A stretch of DNA of 64,000 bases from Colius striatus (taxonomy: Eukaryota; Chordata; Aves; Coliiformes; Coliidae). The notes under the pieces are model-generated. The model made no database searches. It was given only the letters and a program-made list of their open reading frames with translations, and was not told where the DNA came from. Positions 11,181-23,253 of the stretch are shown here, one piece after another; the first letter of the stretch is position 1; each line of letters starts with the position of its first letter. Both the position numbers and the translations under genes were made by a program. The stretch is taken from assembly GCF_028858725.1 (NCBI RefSeq), contig NC_084769.1:13455501-13519500 (forward strand), written 5' to 3'.

Positions 11181-12446
11181 AACATGGAGCAACCTTTCCC
11201 CAAAATGCTGCCTATAAATGATGGGCCGCCCTGTTTGACAGACATGGACTTCCCAGTGTATAACTGCAAAGACACCCAGTTCTTCCCTTCATGCACAGTT
11301 TAGCCTTGCAGCTGCCTATTTCCATTGAAATATAAACTTCAAAAGCCATGTCTGTGCTTCCTTTGCATGTTCAGCTGATTTCCCATGGCTTGGAGGGAAG
11401 CACCATGCCACAGCCAGGATGGCAGGAGCTGCTGTTCAGGGCTGACTGAGGCTTCAGACTGTCCTTGCCCAAGACACTGTGCCATGGAGCAGGCTGTTTG
11501 ATCACAACTGGACCCAGGGCAAGGCTTGGTTCCACCACTGCTGAGATTTTGGCATTCTCCACAACCCATTCCAACATCTTCAGCATCTCCTGCAATGGGA
11601 AGCACTTCTCTGCTCAGGTGGGTACTGATGCTGCAACAATTTCAGGTTGTCAGGCACTGCTCCCAGCTTCAGCTGCAGAGAAGACCACCTCCTCCCAGGA
11701 TTTTGGCTTCTGCTTCTGCCAACCTTGCTGATGTGAGTCCCTGGCCATCACCATGCAGTCTGAGTGAATATCTGCTTCACAGTTTAGGGACGTCTGCAAG
11801 ACATTTGCTGTTGTTCACCAGTTCCCACCACTTCTTGTTGCAGCTCCCTAGCTTATACCTGGCTGCAGATGATCCCCATTAAAGTACTATGGTGGGATTT
11901 GTCTCTGGAAGCTTAATGCATCTTGAGAAGTCCCTGGAGGTTTTCCTTTCCATGAAGCTTCTTCACCGTGCTGATGAGCCAGAGCTGCTCTGTCAGCTGA
12001 GGGCTGAGATCCAGAAGCATCCTTCTCTTCCTGCTTTGGAGAGGAGCCTGAGTCCTTCTCCTGGCTAATCCTGGGTGTTGAGCATGGGTGGTAGATACCA
12101 GGTTTCCTCTGGGAAAATCCTGTGCTAACAGGAGGTGGGCACAGGACAGGCCTTTTCCTTCCAAGTCAGTGGCTGAAATCCAGCCCATGCCAGGGATAAG
12201 CCAATGCTTGGGGCAAGTGGGAGTGCTGGAAAGGGATCCCTCAGAGGGATCTCTGCAACCAGGGGTGGGTGCTTTGGCTCTCCAGGCAGTTCTCTGAGAG
12301 CAGTCAGGCTCACTGTGGTGAGGGGATGGAAACTCCACATCAGTGGGTTTAGGAAAGCAAAATCCCTGCGAGTTGCTTGTCTGCATGGCAGCCACATGGT
12401 GTCCTGGGTCACCCCTGCAGCTGGGAGCAATCCCTGGGGAGCAGTG
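11181..12446. other. Intergenic DNA, no gene seen
   Basis: Unique sequence. Overlapping frames of up to 160 codons occur (11913-12395, minus strand), but they show no family motif and no splice context. Confidence 0.45.
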
Positions 12447-12630
12447 CTGCTGGGATGAGGGGATGGCTGCTGCTGGGATAAGGAGATGGCTGCTGCTTGG
12501 ATGAGGGGATGGCTGCTGCTGGGATGTGGGGATGGCTGCTGCTGGGATGAGGGGATGGCCACTGCTGGGATGAGTGGATGGCTGCTGCTGGGACGAGGGG
12601 ATGGCTGCTGCTGGGACGTGGGGATGGCTG
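12447..12630. repeat. 23-bp minisatellite, eight copies
   Basis: Exactly eight 23-base units run head to tail with consensus CTGCTGGGATGAGGGGATGG plus CTG. Units differ at one to three positions (ATGAGG, ATAAGG, ATGTGG, ACGAGG, ACGTGG). The period is not a multiple of three, so it does not encode a repeat protein. The array is likely to vary in copy number between individuals. Confidence 0.95.
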
Positions 12631-15600
12631 CTCTATAGCATTTTACCCCTATTTTACATCCTTCCAGGCATGTGCCTTCTCACTCCATTGCCTTTGGCAT
12701 TCAGCAATCCCTGTGTAAACATTAACCTGGATTTGTACTTAATAACTTGGCAGTGTGTTTGGAGCCCAGTGCACAGAGAGGGGATGCAGGCAACCCCCTT
12801 CTCTTGGGCACCAGCATTCACTGAGCACACACCTGTGCTTGGCTGAAGGCATATCCAAGTATCCAACAAAGATTGTTTTCATCCACCAAACATCTTTGAT
12901 TTCCTTCATTAATGACTAGGAGGACCTTGCTGGTTTGAAAGCAGAGTGAAAACCCTTCTCAGCAGAAATCAAAGCCCTGGAGGGGACTGGTATGTACAGG
13001 AATGGCATTAACAACTAATCCCCTCTAATCCAAGATGACATCCTTATCACATGAGGGCATAAAATGTAATTAGACTTATATAGTGCTATCTCCAGAGCAC
13101 TAAGCAAATATTAACCAATCCATCTTCCCAGTGCTCCTGTGGAGACAGCCCAGTTACCCTGGCTGTGCCAGTGGAGAAACCAGGGGATGGGATGGGATGC
13201 TAGCAGGGTCTCTTGCTGGAGAAGGCCATGCAAACCTTGCATCCAAAAACCCCAAATTAGGAAAGCATTTATGACCAGTGCATTTTGGGGACACGGAGCA
13301 CATCCTCTTCTGAGGCCTCAGTTATCAAGTCACTGCAGTTTCCCTGTACTTCCAGGATTCTTTCACAGCTATTATGTATCTGCACGGAGATGCAACACAT
13401 GTTCAGATATGGGCTTCCTCTGTTGTTAAAAACATGTTTAAAAGATATCCAGTAGCCCCTTTAGCTCTGCTTTTATGAGGGTAAGCCTTGCTTACACCTC
13501 AGAGTCATCTCATCTCACAAAAGCCTTTGCTAGGGGGAGCCTTGCTGTCCTACCCTCGGGTCTCCAAGGTTCCTTGGCACTGGTGGGTAGTGCAGTTGAT
13601 GGTCCCTGTCTGCAAGGAGCGATGCTGCTACCCCTGTGACTGCTGCCAGCCTGCAGTCTTTCCAGCCTGAGCTGAGGCCTCTATCATCCCCTGGCACACG
13701 GGGTACCTGGAGGTGGGAGCTCTGCCTCAGACACTGCCTGCATGGTGACTTTCATTTAACAAAACTGGCTGACCCACTGGGAGGAGTAGGACTGTTTGCA
13801 GCAGCAGAGGCCACGATCCTCTTATCAATGTCTGTTACCCTCAGGTGCCCATGACCAAGAGCTTCTTTTGACAGAGGATGACACACAACAGCCACTGAAT
13901 TTCTCAAGGCCTTGGGATAAGATTGTATTTCTGGGGCTTGCAATGCCCTCTGCTTTAGAAACAGCTGGATGCATCTGAGTGTTATGTGTAACTACCTGGC
14001 TCGATTAGTCTCTAAAATCAAAGATGCTCACCAAAAGGCTACTGGCATTTGAGGAACAGAAAGTTTAATGAGATCCTCTTTGGTGAGGACATGGTCGTGT
14101 CACTCCTTTGATTGATTACCCTTGAAGATCTGTCACAGCACACATTTATCAGAGGGCCTGGGAAGAGCTGCACAGTACAGTGTGAGGGGGGACAGTCATG
14201 GTGTCCCCTGGGTGTTTCTTGGCTCTAGGCCACCTCTCCCTGCTGTGAGCTGCTCCCCAACTCTGCACAAACCTCTTGGTGAATGTTTTGTGTTATTTCC
14301 CCCTGAGACACTGAGAAAGAACAAAACAAAGCAGTGAAAGTGAGGAATCATGGGCTTGTTTGCTGTTTTATTGAAAGTTCCATGTTTTCTGGAGTAGAAA
14401 AGAAGATGCCACCTGCAGAAAACTTGAGTACAAGGAAGGAAGGAGTGCTATCCAGGCAGGTAAATATTGAAGTGGTTAATGGAATGAATGCTGTTTTGCC
14501 ACTGTTCTCCTTGGAGCTGAGACAATGTTACACCATCAGTAGCAGTCATACCTCACTGGTGTGCAGGCAGGATCTGTCACTAGCCCTCCCCTGGCTTCCT
14601 CCTTCCCTACTCACCCCACTGTGATGGCCACACTGGGACTCAGATCCAGGGACTGATCCAGCTGAGAAGCAAACTTTAAAACCAACTTTTAAGTCCAAAA
14701 AAACAACTTGTTTTTTAATCACAGAGAAAGAACAGTTGCCAGTGGGAGCCACTCACCTCCCAGTGCTGCTGGTGCAAGCAGCTTGTCCTGTGGTGGGTGG
14801 ATGGAGGTGTAGAGGGAGGCAGTGCTACTACCTGAGCAGGACTTTATCACCCCAAACTTGCTGTGAGGCTCCTCAGTTGCTGAGTACTCAATGTCACAGC
14901 AGGTTTCTGCCTTCTGAGGAGCTGCTGCTAACTCCATGCCTAGGATGGCCACTAAACCCTTACACTGAAGAGGCTGCATTCCAACTGTTAGTTAAAACCC
15001 ACAAATGCCTACTCATGCTGCAGAGTAGGGAGCAATTTTTGCCCTTTTAGGCAGCTCACCTGACTCTGCTTTTCTAGCTTTATAATGCTGCCAGGGAACT
15101 GCTGTAACATGTGTGACTTGGCCAACATGTTCTCTAAAAGCTATTGAAAATGTTCCCTTTCCTTGCCTGAGGGGCCCTGGCTCCAGAGTCGCTGGGTTTC
15201 CTCCCTCTGCTTCTGGAGCTCTGGCTGCCCAGATTAAATCATGTATTGAAAAATTCCATAACAGCTTCCGACCTCAATGAATAGCAATAGTCAAGGCCAC
15301 TGGAAGACTCTTGCGTTATCTAGTTCAGCAGTTTTCAATCTTTATGCTTTATTATTTGCACTTATTTGGGAATCCCCCAAAAGTCAGATCTATAGCCAGC
15401 TGGCCATCTCAATGCAATTACCACAGACCCCTGAAGAGGAACCTGGGCCCTTGCAAAGTCACTGGATGAAGTCTGATGTAGTTTGATCTCCCATCTAGGA
15501 GAAGCCTTAGGATTGCACCTGCAGTTGCTGGCATCTAAATCACTGCAGGTGATGTTGCAGAAGAGCACCTCTGGTCACATTTATCCACACAAAGCTAAGC

Positions 15601-17240
15601 TGAGCTGAAGCTGGCAACAAGACACCTTCAGACTAGATGAGAGAAACACATCCCAAAGCAGTGAGTGGTCACCATCTGTGGAAGGAGCCAGGACGAGGAC
15701 TGCAGAGCTGTGTCCCTTGTGGTTTATGTCACCGTGAGGGATCTCTAGCAGACCCTGGACAGATGTGTCTTGGTGCCTGGATGATGGACAGATGTTTTTT
15801 CCTGGTTGTGAGTATGTGGGTACAAGGATGTGAGTGAAAGTGGATTTGTTTTTAAAATACAAACCCCTTTTCCTCCCCATTAATGAGGCTGATGCTCTCT
15901 GTGCATACCCATGTCCTGTGCTCCTGCTTGCTTATATTAAAACACACTTTTCTCCTTTTTTTGTAATACTTTGTCCCTGAGCTAGCAGATTTGGCAGGTC
16001 TCATGTCTTCCTCACTATGTGTCACTCAGGCAATCTTTGTAACTTCTCTATAGGTAGAATTTAGATTTTTCCAAGTGCTACTAGAGACAGCTGTGATGAT
16101 GACTTTCTAATATTTACAGTTGAAGGTTCTGGCTGAGTAGTTGCTTTTACTAAAAGCACATTTCTTTCGAGTAAAAGGTGATGGTCCTGTTCCCTACTCC
16201 CTGCTGCTGAGCTGGGATAACTCCCCATGTGCCTTCAACAAGAGTCACCTCCAATATTGTCATGTTATTTACTGTTTGATTCCTTAGGTCTGGGCCACTA
16301 GCAAGCTACTTAAGGAGTCTATCCCTCCTCTTCTCTAAATGTGATCACTGTACAGGTTTTCTTCTGGAATTCCCCAAGGATTCCAAGTCACACTGAACAC
16401 TGGCACCAAGGGTACAGATCATCCTTCAGTGCAGCTATGCTTGGATTTGCTGGATTAAAAAAGAAAAAGGTGTGATTTTACTCACTGCTGAGGTTAGAAA
16501 AGTCCAAGTGAGAAACTTGCAGGCAAAACAAATAAAAAATCATGTCCTTTATTCATTTGAACAAAGAAAATAAACACAAGTGGTGTGGATAATGACAATA
16601 TCAAAATGCTAGGCACTCCAAACAAACAGAGACTATTGAAAGGCAGCTACGAAGATTAGATATAAATCTGACTGCTTGACATCATCGTGTAGATTATTAC
16701 ACTTGGGTTTATTCTATTTATTTATAGTAAAAATACAGGTGCTGTCTCAGGTAATAATGGTGGTGACTGCTGCTGCTCACACCCAGGCATTACAAGCTGG
16801 GCACTGCTGGTCAAAGGCAGCTTCCCGCTCAATGTTACTGCCTCCCTTCTGTTTGTGTTACCAGAAGTCCCTTCCCCAGAGAGGTTTATAAACTACGATC
16901 AAGTTTCTTAACCCTGTTTTGATAAATGAAAGCAGATGTTTGGCAGGATTCATCTGATTCATCTCCAGTGTTTATAGAAAGTGGGATCTTACTGGCACGG
17001 TCCAGGGAGTCTAAGGACACTGTGCATCCGATCCTAAACATGTTTACATCAGGTCGATAAGAAAGGCAGACTTACACCTTGTAAACATCTAAAGCTTCAG
17101 CAATCTTATCCTCTTCTTCCACGCTAGTATGTGTATTTTTCACATCTTTAATCCATGTAGAACAATTCTTTTACAATGGGAAACTTGAACCTATAGCATG
17201 GAACTCTCGATTTAACCGTTCTGTGATAACACACACTATC
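12631..17240. other. Intergenic DNA, no gene seen
   Basis: Unique sequence of ordinary composition. No CR1 copy, coherent exon or RNA gene was recognised. Confidence 0.45.
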
Positions 17241-17337
17241 CTGTGTAACGTGATTGAGGGGAACCTGCTTTAGCAGAGAGTTGGACTGGGTGGTCTCCGG
17301 AGGTCCCTCCAACCCCAACCATTCTGTGATTCTGTAA
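17241..17337 (+). mobile_element. CR1 3' tail fragment
   Basis: About 100 bases that end with CCAACCCCAACCATTCTGTG and ATTCTGTAAT, preceded by GAGGGGAACCTGCTTTAGCA. This is the typical terminal part of a + strand CR1. Confidence 0.87.
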
Positions 17338-18530
17338 TATAGTTGTTTTGCTGATGCCTTACAAACAGACTTGTCAGGAGGCTGATCCCTGGTCAGGAGG
17401 AGCCTGGAACAAGTCCACATTGTATTTCAGTGTCAGCAGAACCCATGTCCTGGTATGACCCAGTAAAACTGTTTTTATGGACAGAGTAATGTTCCATTTA
17501 TATGAACATATGCAGAGGCTGGGTAGTAATTTTGTGTCATCCTGGCTCTAGAGTTAGGAGGAAAGAGGGCTGTAAAAGATGGTTTGTGTGTTAGACTTTT
17601 TAATCTCGGTTAACTGATTGCCAATTTATCTGTGGTGGCTAATAGGTTTGGAGAAGCTGATGGGATGTCTGTCTCAAGGCATAATCATTTCTGTCTTTTC
17701 TTCCTCAAGCTAAAACTAAATGTTGGTTAATTGGCACTGATTCATTATAGCAGAACAAAGGAAAACATGCTCTGAAAGTCTGAGGCTTGCTTTGCTATGA
17801 AGTATGGGAGCACTTCTAGCCTGAGACAGAATCCTACTGAAGACAATGGTTTCTGCTCAGTACAGCGCACTTTGACTATATCCACAGCATCTGCTGTCTC
17901 TCTGGTCCAACAGCTGTCCTGCAACCAAACCTAAAGGAGACAAGAAGTTGGTAGTTTTTGCCATGAAAACTTTGCCTCTGAACTGCCGCTGACCTTGCCT
18001 AACTACATCATGGGAAAAGTTAAAGCAGTGGGCCCCAGGAGGGTTTTGGAGTGAGGTTAATTGTTTCACTACGAAAACAAACTGAGAAGCCTTGGTTTGG
18101 GAGTGAGGACACTGCATTTTGGTCACTTGGATTGCCTGATCTGAGGATATTCGTTACAGTTTGTACCCTCAGACTGCCATCCCATCCCACTCTAGGGAGA
18201 CTTTAGGAACACCACAGGGCTACCTTAGAGGTCAGGTGGTTTGTGTATTAAAGAGATCTGAAACTGGTGCTGATCTGTCTTAAAAAAAATTGGAACAACG
18301 GTGTTTTAAACCCCTGAAAGTACAACTACCCTGGCTCGTGTGGGAGTGAGGCAAAAGTGTCCAGTTTCTATTGATCTCACTAAGGTTATTGCAAAGACAA
18401 GTCAATGCACCCCACTCCTGCTGTGGGAAGATAAAGGGGGAAGATAAATTCTTCTTCCACTTACACAGCTTTTACATTTGTGTAACTCCACTATTTTTTG
18501 TTAAACACTTCTTCAGTTTCTCCCTGCATG
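17338..18530. other. Intergenic DNA, no gene seen
   Basis: Unique sequence between two CR1 tails. No exon or regulatory structure stands out. Confidence 0.4.
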
Positions 18531-18776
18531 CACAAGAGGAAAATGGACTTGCAGACTCACAACACAAACAGTTCCACTTAAATATGAGGAGAAACTTTGC
18601 TGTTCAGGTGAGGGAGCCCTGGCACAGGCTGCCCAGCAACAGTGTGGAGTCTCCTTTTCTGGAGGTTTCCAAACCTGCCTGGACATGCTCCTGTGTGATC
18701 TGATAGAGGGGAACCTGCTTGAGCAGGGGTTTGGACTGGATGATCTCTAGAGGTCCCTTCCAATCCAAACCATTTG
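18531..18776 (+). mobile_element. CR1 retrotransposon 3' fragment
   Basis: Starts near CACAAGAGG and runs through ATGAGGAGAAACTT, GGCACAGGCTGCCCAGCAAC and GGACTGGATGATCTCTAGAG to CCAATCCAAACCATTTGGG. The final microsatellite-like end has decayed. Confidence 0.9.
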
Positions 18777-20084
18777 GGCAACTTGAGCATTGCCTATCCC
18801 ACCTTGAAAGAGATGGCCTCTTCCTGCTCTAATCATATGGCTGTTAGGGACAGCCAAACTAGACTGGGATTCATGGCCCTAGGGGTTGTTTACAGACCTG
18901 TCACTGTCTCAGAGATGGGAAGGCGGTTTGCCCTTTAGTTTCCTCACTTGTAAGGTGAGGTGCCATCACATGAAGCTAATACAAATGGAAATAAATGCAT
19001 TTGTAAGCAGTCAGCATGATCAAGCCTCTCCTCACTTCACCTCACCTCACCTTACCTTACATTACCTTCAAGGGACTTGGAAGGCTTCATTATTAGAATT
19101 GCTGTGCAAACAATTAAAAAAATCCCAATAAAAAAAAAAAGACTCTTAAATTTGATTTATGGAAATTAAGGGCATAACATGTTATTAGAATAAATGTACA
19201 AATTACTGTCATTGCAAAATTGCTTTTATGCCTGGATATTCCAGTTGGGAATAATTACAGTCAGATTATATGCAGCTAACACAGGAAAACCACACTCTCT
19301 TTTCCAGTTTATATTCTTCTTGGTCATGAATTTGTTGTGTAAAACATCTAATTAGAGAATTTCTATAAGAAAAAAAAAACCCATTTCATGGAAGAACTCT
19401 TTGAAGCAAAGACCAAATGTTATAATAATAATGCTCTTTGTTTTCTCATATTTTGAGTTTTTTTACAAGTCATAGTATTTGTGAAGGACTAGTGGTCTTG
19501 TGAGCTGTAAATTCTGATTCTGCTAAGGTACAAAGAGTTCTCTGAGGAACTCTTGAAAGGCATTTTGAGTACATGAAGCATCCAAAATTGTTTTCCTTTC
19601 AAGGAATTTAAACTGTCTCTAAAGGATTTAAGGGAGATGAAAGGCTCTGTAATGTACTTCTTCATGCTTTGTGCTGTCCTACAACAGATAAATGCCCTGG
19701 GGTGGAGCATTTCAGATCTTTCTACATGCTCAACTGTGTCTAATTATTCTCCTGGATTCATTTCACATTTGAGGAGTTTACATTGGAGAGGATGTATCTG
19801 CTTGTCACTGTTGCTTTGCCAGGTCCAAATTATAATAATGCCTTTCTTCCAGAGTTAAAAATAACCACTTTTGAGATGTTTTCTGCTTAGAAGTCTCAAT
19901 GGGACAGGAAAGTGCAATGCAGTAGAGCAGCATGCAGACCCTTTACCATGAATCTCTTCAGAAGCTGGGAAGCTGAGGATACTCCATGTGTGCTTGGCCA
20001 TTAGTTATGTGGTGAGATCTGGCCACTGCCCTGAGCAGGAACAGGACTGTGGGGCACAGAACCATAATAGCCCATGAAGCTGGA
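18777..20084. other. AT-rich intergenic DNA
   Basis: No gene seen. A short degenerate pentanucleotide array (TCACC/TTACC units) lies at about 19029-19068, and poly-A tracts lie at 19129 and 19371. The block 19240-19310 has a TAATTACAG word and no repeat match. Confidence 0.4.
19029..19068. repeat. Degenerate CTCAC/CTTAC pentanucleotide repeat
   Basis: About eight pentamer units of the form TCACC changing to TTACC and TTACA. It is a short simple repeat. Confidence 0.75.
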
Positions 20085-20910
20085 TTCCATAAACTTGTCG
20101 AAATGTTGGTGGGAAGGGACCTCTGTGCATCTCTAATCTAAACTCCACCTCAAAACAGGGCTGGATTGAGGCCACCATGTCCATTGATTGAGATATGGTT
20201 GATTGAGTATACTTGATTCTTTAATACCTCCAAAGACACAGATGTCACAGCCTGTCTGGAAACCCATTCCAGTGTTTCAGACCTCTGGTGAATAAGTTCT
20301 CCTTACTGTTCATTCTAACCCCCATCACAGCTTGTGGCCATGGCCTCAATCACTGCTTCTACTGAGAAGGCTTTGATTCTATCATCTTTTTAACCATCTT
20401 TGGCTGCTATGGTGTCCAGAATGATCTTTATCACACTCAGCAAACTCTGCTCACAGGACAAGTGCTTGAGGCCCTGAGTGTTTCAGCAGGTCACCTGCTG
20501 GACCCTGTCCAGCTTCTCCACTTCCCTCTGGAATGGGAAGCTCAGTCGGGTGCAGTCTAATCATCACCACACAGAAGGGAATATAAGTGCCTTAATCTCC
20601 TGCATTATGAGGAGTGGTTTGCCTCATTTGTGGTGAGACCGAACTGTTGCCTCCTTCTTAAGCTGGCTTCTGAGATAACCCACAGGTCCTTCTCACTAAG
20701 GCTGCTCTCCAACCAGTTGGTCCCCAGCCTGAACTGCCGCTTGAGGTTGTTCCAGCTCGGTGCAATACTTGACAAGTCTCTGCTGAACTTCATTAGGTTG
20801 TGGGCCTCATAAGGTCCTGCTGGATTGAAGCACAGGTGGTCTGCATGTCAAACCACCCCACCTCATCTGGTGCTGACCACAAATCTGCAGAGGGTGCCTT
20901 CTGCTTCTTG
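20085..20910 (-). mobile_element. Long, old CR1 copy, reverse orientation
   Basis: About 820 bases of diverged CR1. Recognisable parts are the 3' region (TGGTGGGAAGGGACCTCTG), the middle (CACTTCCCTCTGGAATGGG), and the upstream part with CTCCAACCAGTTGGTCCCCA and the CTGCAGAGGGTGCC word. Many substitutions and small indels show it is one of the oldest copies in the window. Confidence 0.8.
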
Positions 20911-23129
20911 TTCAGGCTTTTCATACTTCTTTTCCACAAGGAGAGAGGACACAGCCTTGATCCATGGCATCTATGGACTATGCATCTTCTGGCACCTGTG
21001 CCTGCGCTCTCACACACCCACCTCTCTGGCAAAGCTGGTTTCAGCAGTCCCTGCTGCAGCCTGGGCCCTGACTGCTCCATCCCTCCCTTTCCCCTCCCTG
21101 GCTGCTCTGACAGCAGTGTTTAGGGCAGGGTGGCAAGCCAGACTGGTGAGCAGATGTGGCATACACTCAGCCACCACTGAGATTTTTGTACTGAATACAT
21201 TTTTTAATGGTTTTTTTTGCTATGAAGCAAAGCTTCCTAGTCAGTAGAGCAACAAGCAGAGCTGGTCTGTTTTCAGCCCTGGGTCTGTGACGGTCCCCTG
21301 TGCTCTGCTGACCTGGTGTGCACAAGGACATGATGTATTTCCACTGCTTTAGGCAGGCCAGTGAGGCTCCTAGAAGCACGCTGTGACCTCGGGCAGAGGG
21401 ACTATCATAACTAACTCCCGAGATGCCTGTGTGCAGAGTCAGTGTCTGCTGCTGGCCAAAAAGAACATGCTTTTTGTGTGTGTGTGTGGTGGTGTTTTAT
21501 TTTTTTAAGCCATGTGCTGCTTGTGGGCTCCAGAGGCCTCTCACAGCAATGTAAACATGGCTACTGTGTGTGACGATCCCCACAATCGCAGCCCGTAGCT
21601 CACAATGAGGCAGCCAATGCCAACAGATGTAGAATGAGCGTTTAAAAAGCGCTTAGTTTGTCATCCATTCATCAATCACCCTCATTGTGTAAATATGTCG
21701 TGTTTCCACAACTTAATGACTTGAAAATAAATGTTCACCAGGAAGAAGAAAAAGAAATAAAGGAATCAAAATAATTGATCCTGCTGATAAAATCAGGACA
21801 GTCAAAATGATTAACATGACATGGGGCAAAACTCGCAAACGAGGCTTAATTTCTAGGGCAAAAAGACCTCGTGGATTCACCAGTGCTTGGTTGTGCCTGG
21901 AAATTCAGTGGCAGATGGAAATTTGATGGTGACCTCTGATAAGCGAGAAAACGGTGAGGTTTTTAATGACTGGCTTGAATAAGAAAACAAATAAGCCAGC
22001 CAGTCTGTGTGGTATTCTTCCTGCTATTTGTTTTGCTATTAAGTTTGGTTAATGAGGTTCTCATTGTGTCGTGATGACTGCGCTGACAGCACATCGCAAC
22101 ATATGAGCACTGCTGGCAGTTTGGCAGTCAGGGCAGAGGACACTTCGTCTTCCACACACAAGGTAGGGCAGGGAAGTGAAGACTTCAGCGAGGGGACGTC
22201 AGAGATCGTAAAGATAGAAGGGATCTCAGTGAGCATCTTTGTTCCCTGTCAAACTGGCCACAGGATCTAAATGAATTTCTTTCTGTTCAACTCTTTTTTT
22301 TGGAGGGGGGGAGAAAAATTTAGTCTTGATTTACGTCTAGAAATTGGGGATGGGGAAAGGGGGCTTTGGCCACAAACTCTGGTGAAGTTGCACTCGGTTG
22401 ATTACTCTCCTTGCCAGTCTGCTCCTAGCTTTAGTTTACTAATTTGAAGTATTTATTCCCTGGCTTTTCTCTCTTTGCTATGAGGTTTAGGAGCATTTGT
22501 TATGAGAGGCTGATTTCTTGTGTGAGTGTTTATAGACTACGTTTGAGTCACCTGTTAATCTTTCTGTGGATAAAATCAAACTAAGCTCCTTGTTTCTTTC
22601 AGCACAAGTCACGTTTTCAAGACCTTGCTCATTCTCATTTTTTCCAGCCCAGTGTTCTCCTGCTTGGTTGTAACACTAAGACTACATTTACACTCCCAGT
22701 GGTAGCCACTGCTCCAAAGTGCTGGCCACCAGCTATGCCCCAAGGTGCTCTTCTGTAGAGTGCAACGGGAACACATCTAGGCTGGCTTCCATCTGAGAAG
22801 TGGATCAACACTGGATAGATGAGGAGACCTCAAGGGCGAGTGGGATACCTGAGAGAGCCTGTATTTGCCCCTGGAAGTTGTCCCAAACTCTACCAAAGGC
22901 AAAGCAATGATTTTCAGCTTTTAGAACAAAAACCCTGTTCCTTTCTTCATTCAGAACATCACAGTTGACTAAAGCCTTGGGATTTAAGTTCTTTCTAGTT
23001 CCTGGTGCCTCCAATGCTCTCCAGGGAAGGCAGAGCAAATTAACTAGTCACAGAACAGCCACTTTTTCTCAGTTATCTTGCAGAGCCTATTTAGATACAG
23101 TTCCCTCAAGAATTCCCAAGTCAGAGTCA
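20911..23129. other. Intergenic DNA with a candidate conserved block
   Basis: No gene seen. A TG dinucleotide run lies at about 21475-21487. The part at 21590-21900 has many AT-rich homeodomain-like words and is listed separately. Confidence 0.4.
21590..21900. promoter_or_regulatory. Candidate conserved non-coding element
   Basis: Repeat-free AT-rich sequence with dense homeodomain, POU/HOX-type and forkhead-like words: ATTCATCAATCACC, AACTTAATGACTTG, AAAATAATTGATC, ATGATTAACATGA, plus the palindrome AAGCGCTT. Vertebrate conserved enhancers often look like this. Conservation has not been measured. Confidence 0.28.
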
Positions 23130-23253
23130 ACTTGTGAGCTATAGAGATATGGCATAGTTTAGTGATGGGCTTGGCAGTGTGAGGTTAGTGCTTGGACTCG
23201 ATCTTAAAGGTCTTTTCCAACTGCAATGACTTTATGATGCTATGATTCTAAAA
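23130..23253 (+). mobile_element. CR1 3' tail fragment
   Basis: GTGATGGGCTTGGCAGTG, CTCGATCTTAAAGGTCTTTT and the end GATGCTATGATTCTA match the CR1 subfamily whose tail reads 'TAGTGGTGGACTTGGCAGTG'. Also seen at 43997 and 56130 in this window. Confidence 0.85.

Noticed and set aside
11913..12562. Minus-strand frames of 145-160 codons
   Set aside because: No family motif. One crosses the 23-bp minisatellite, whose period breaks the coding phase. No splice or promoter context.
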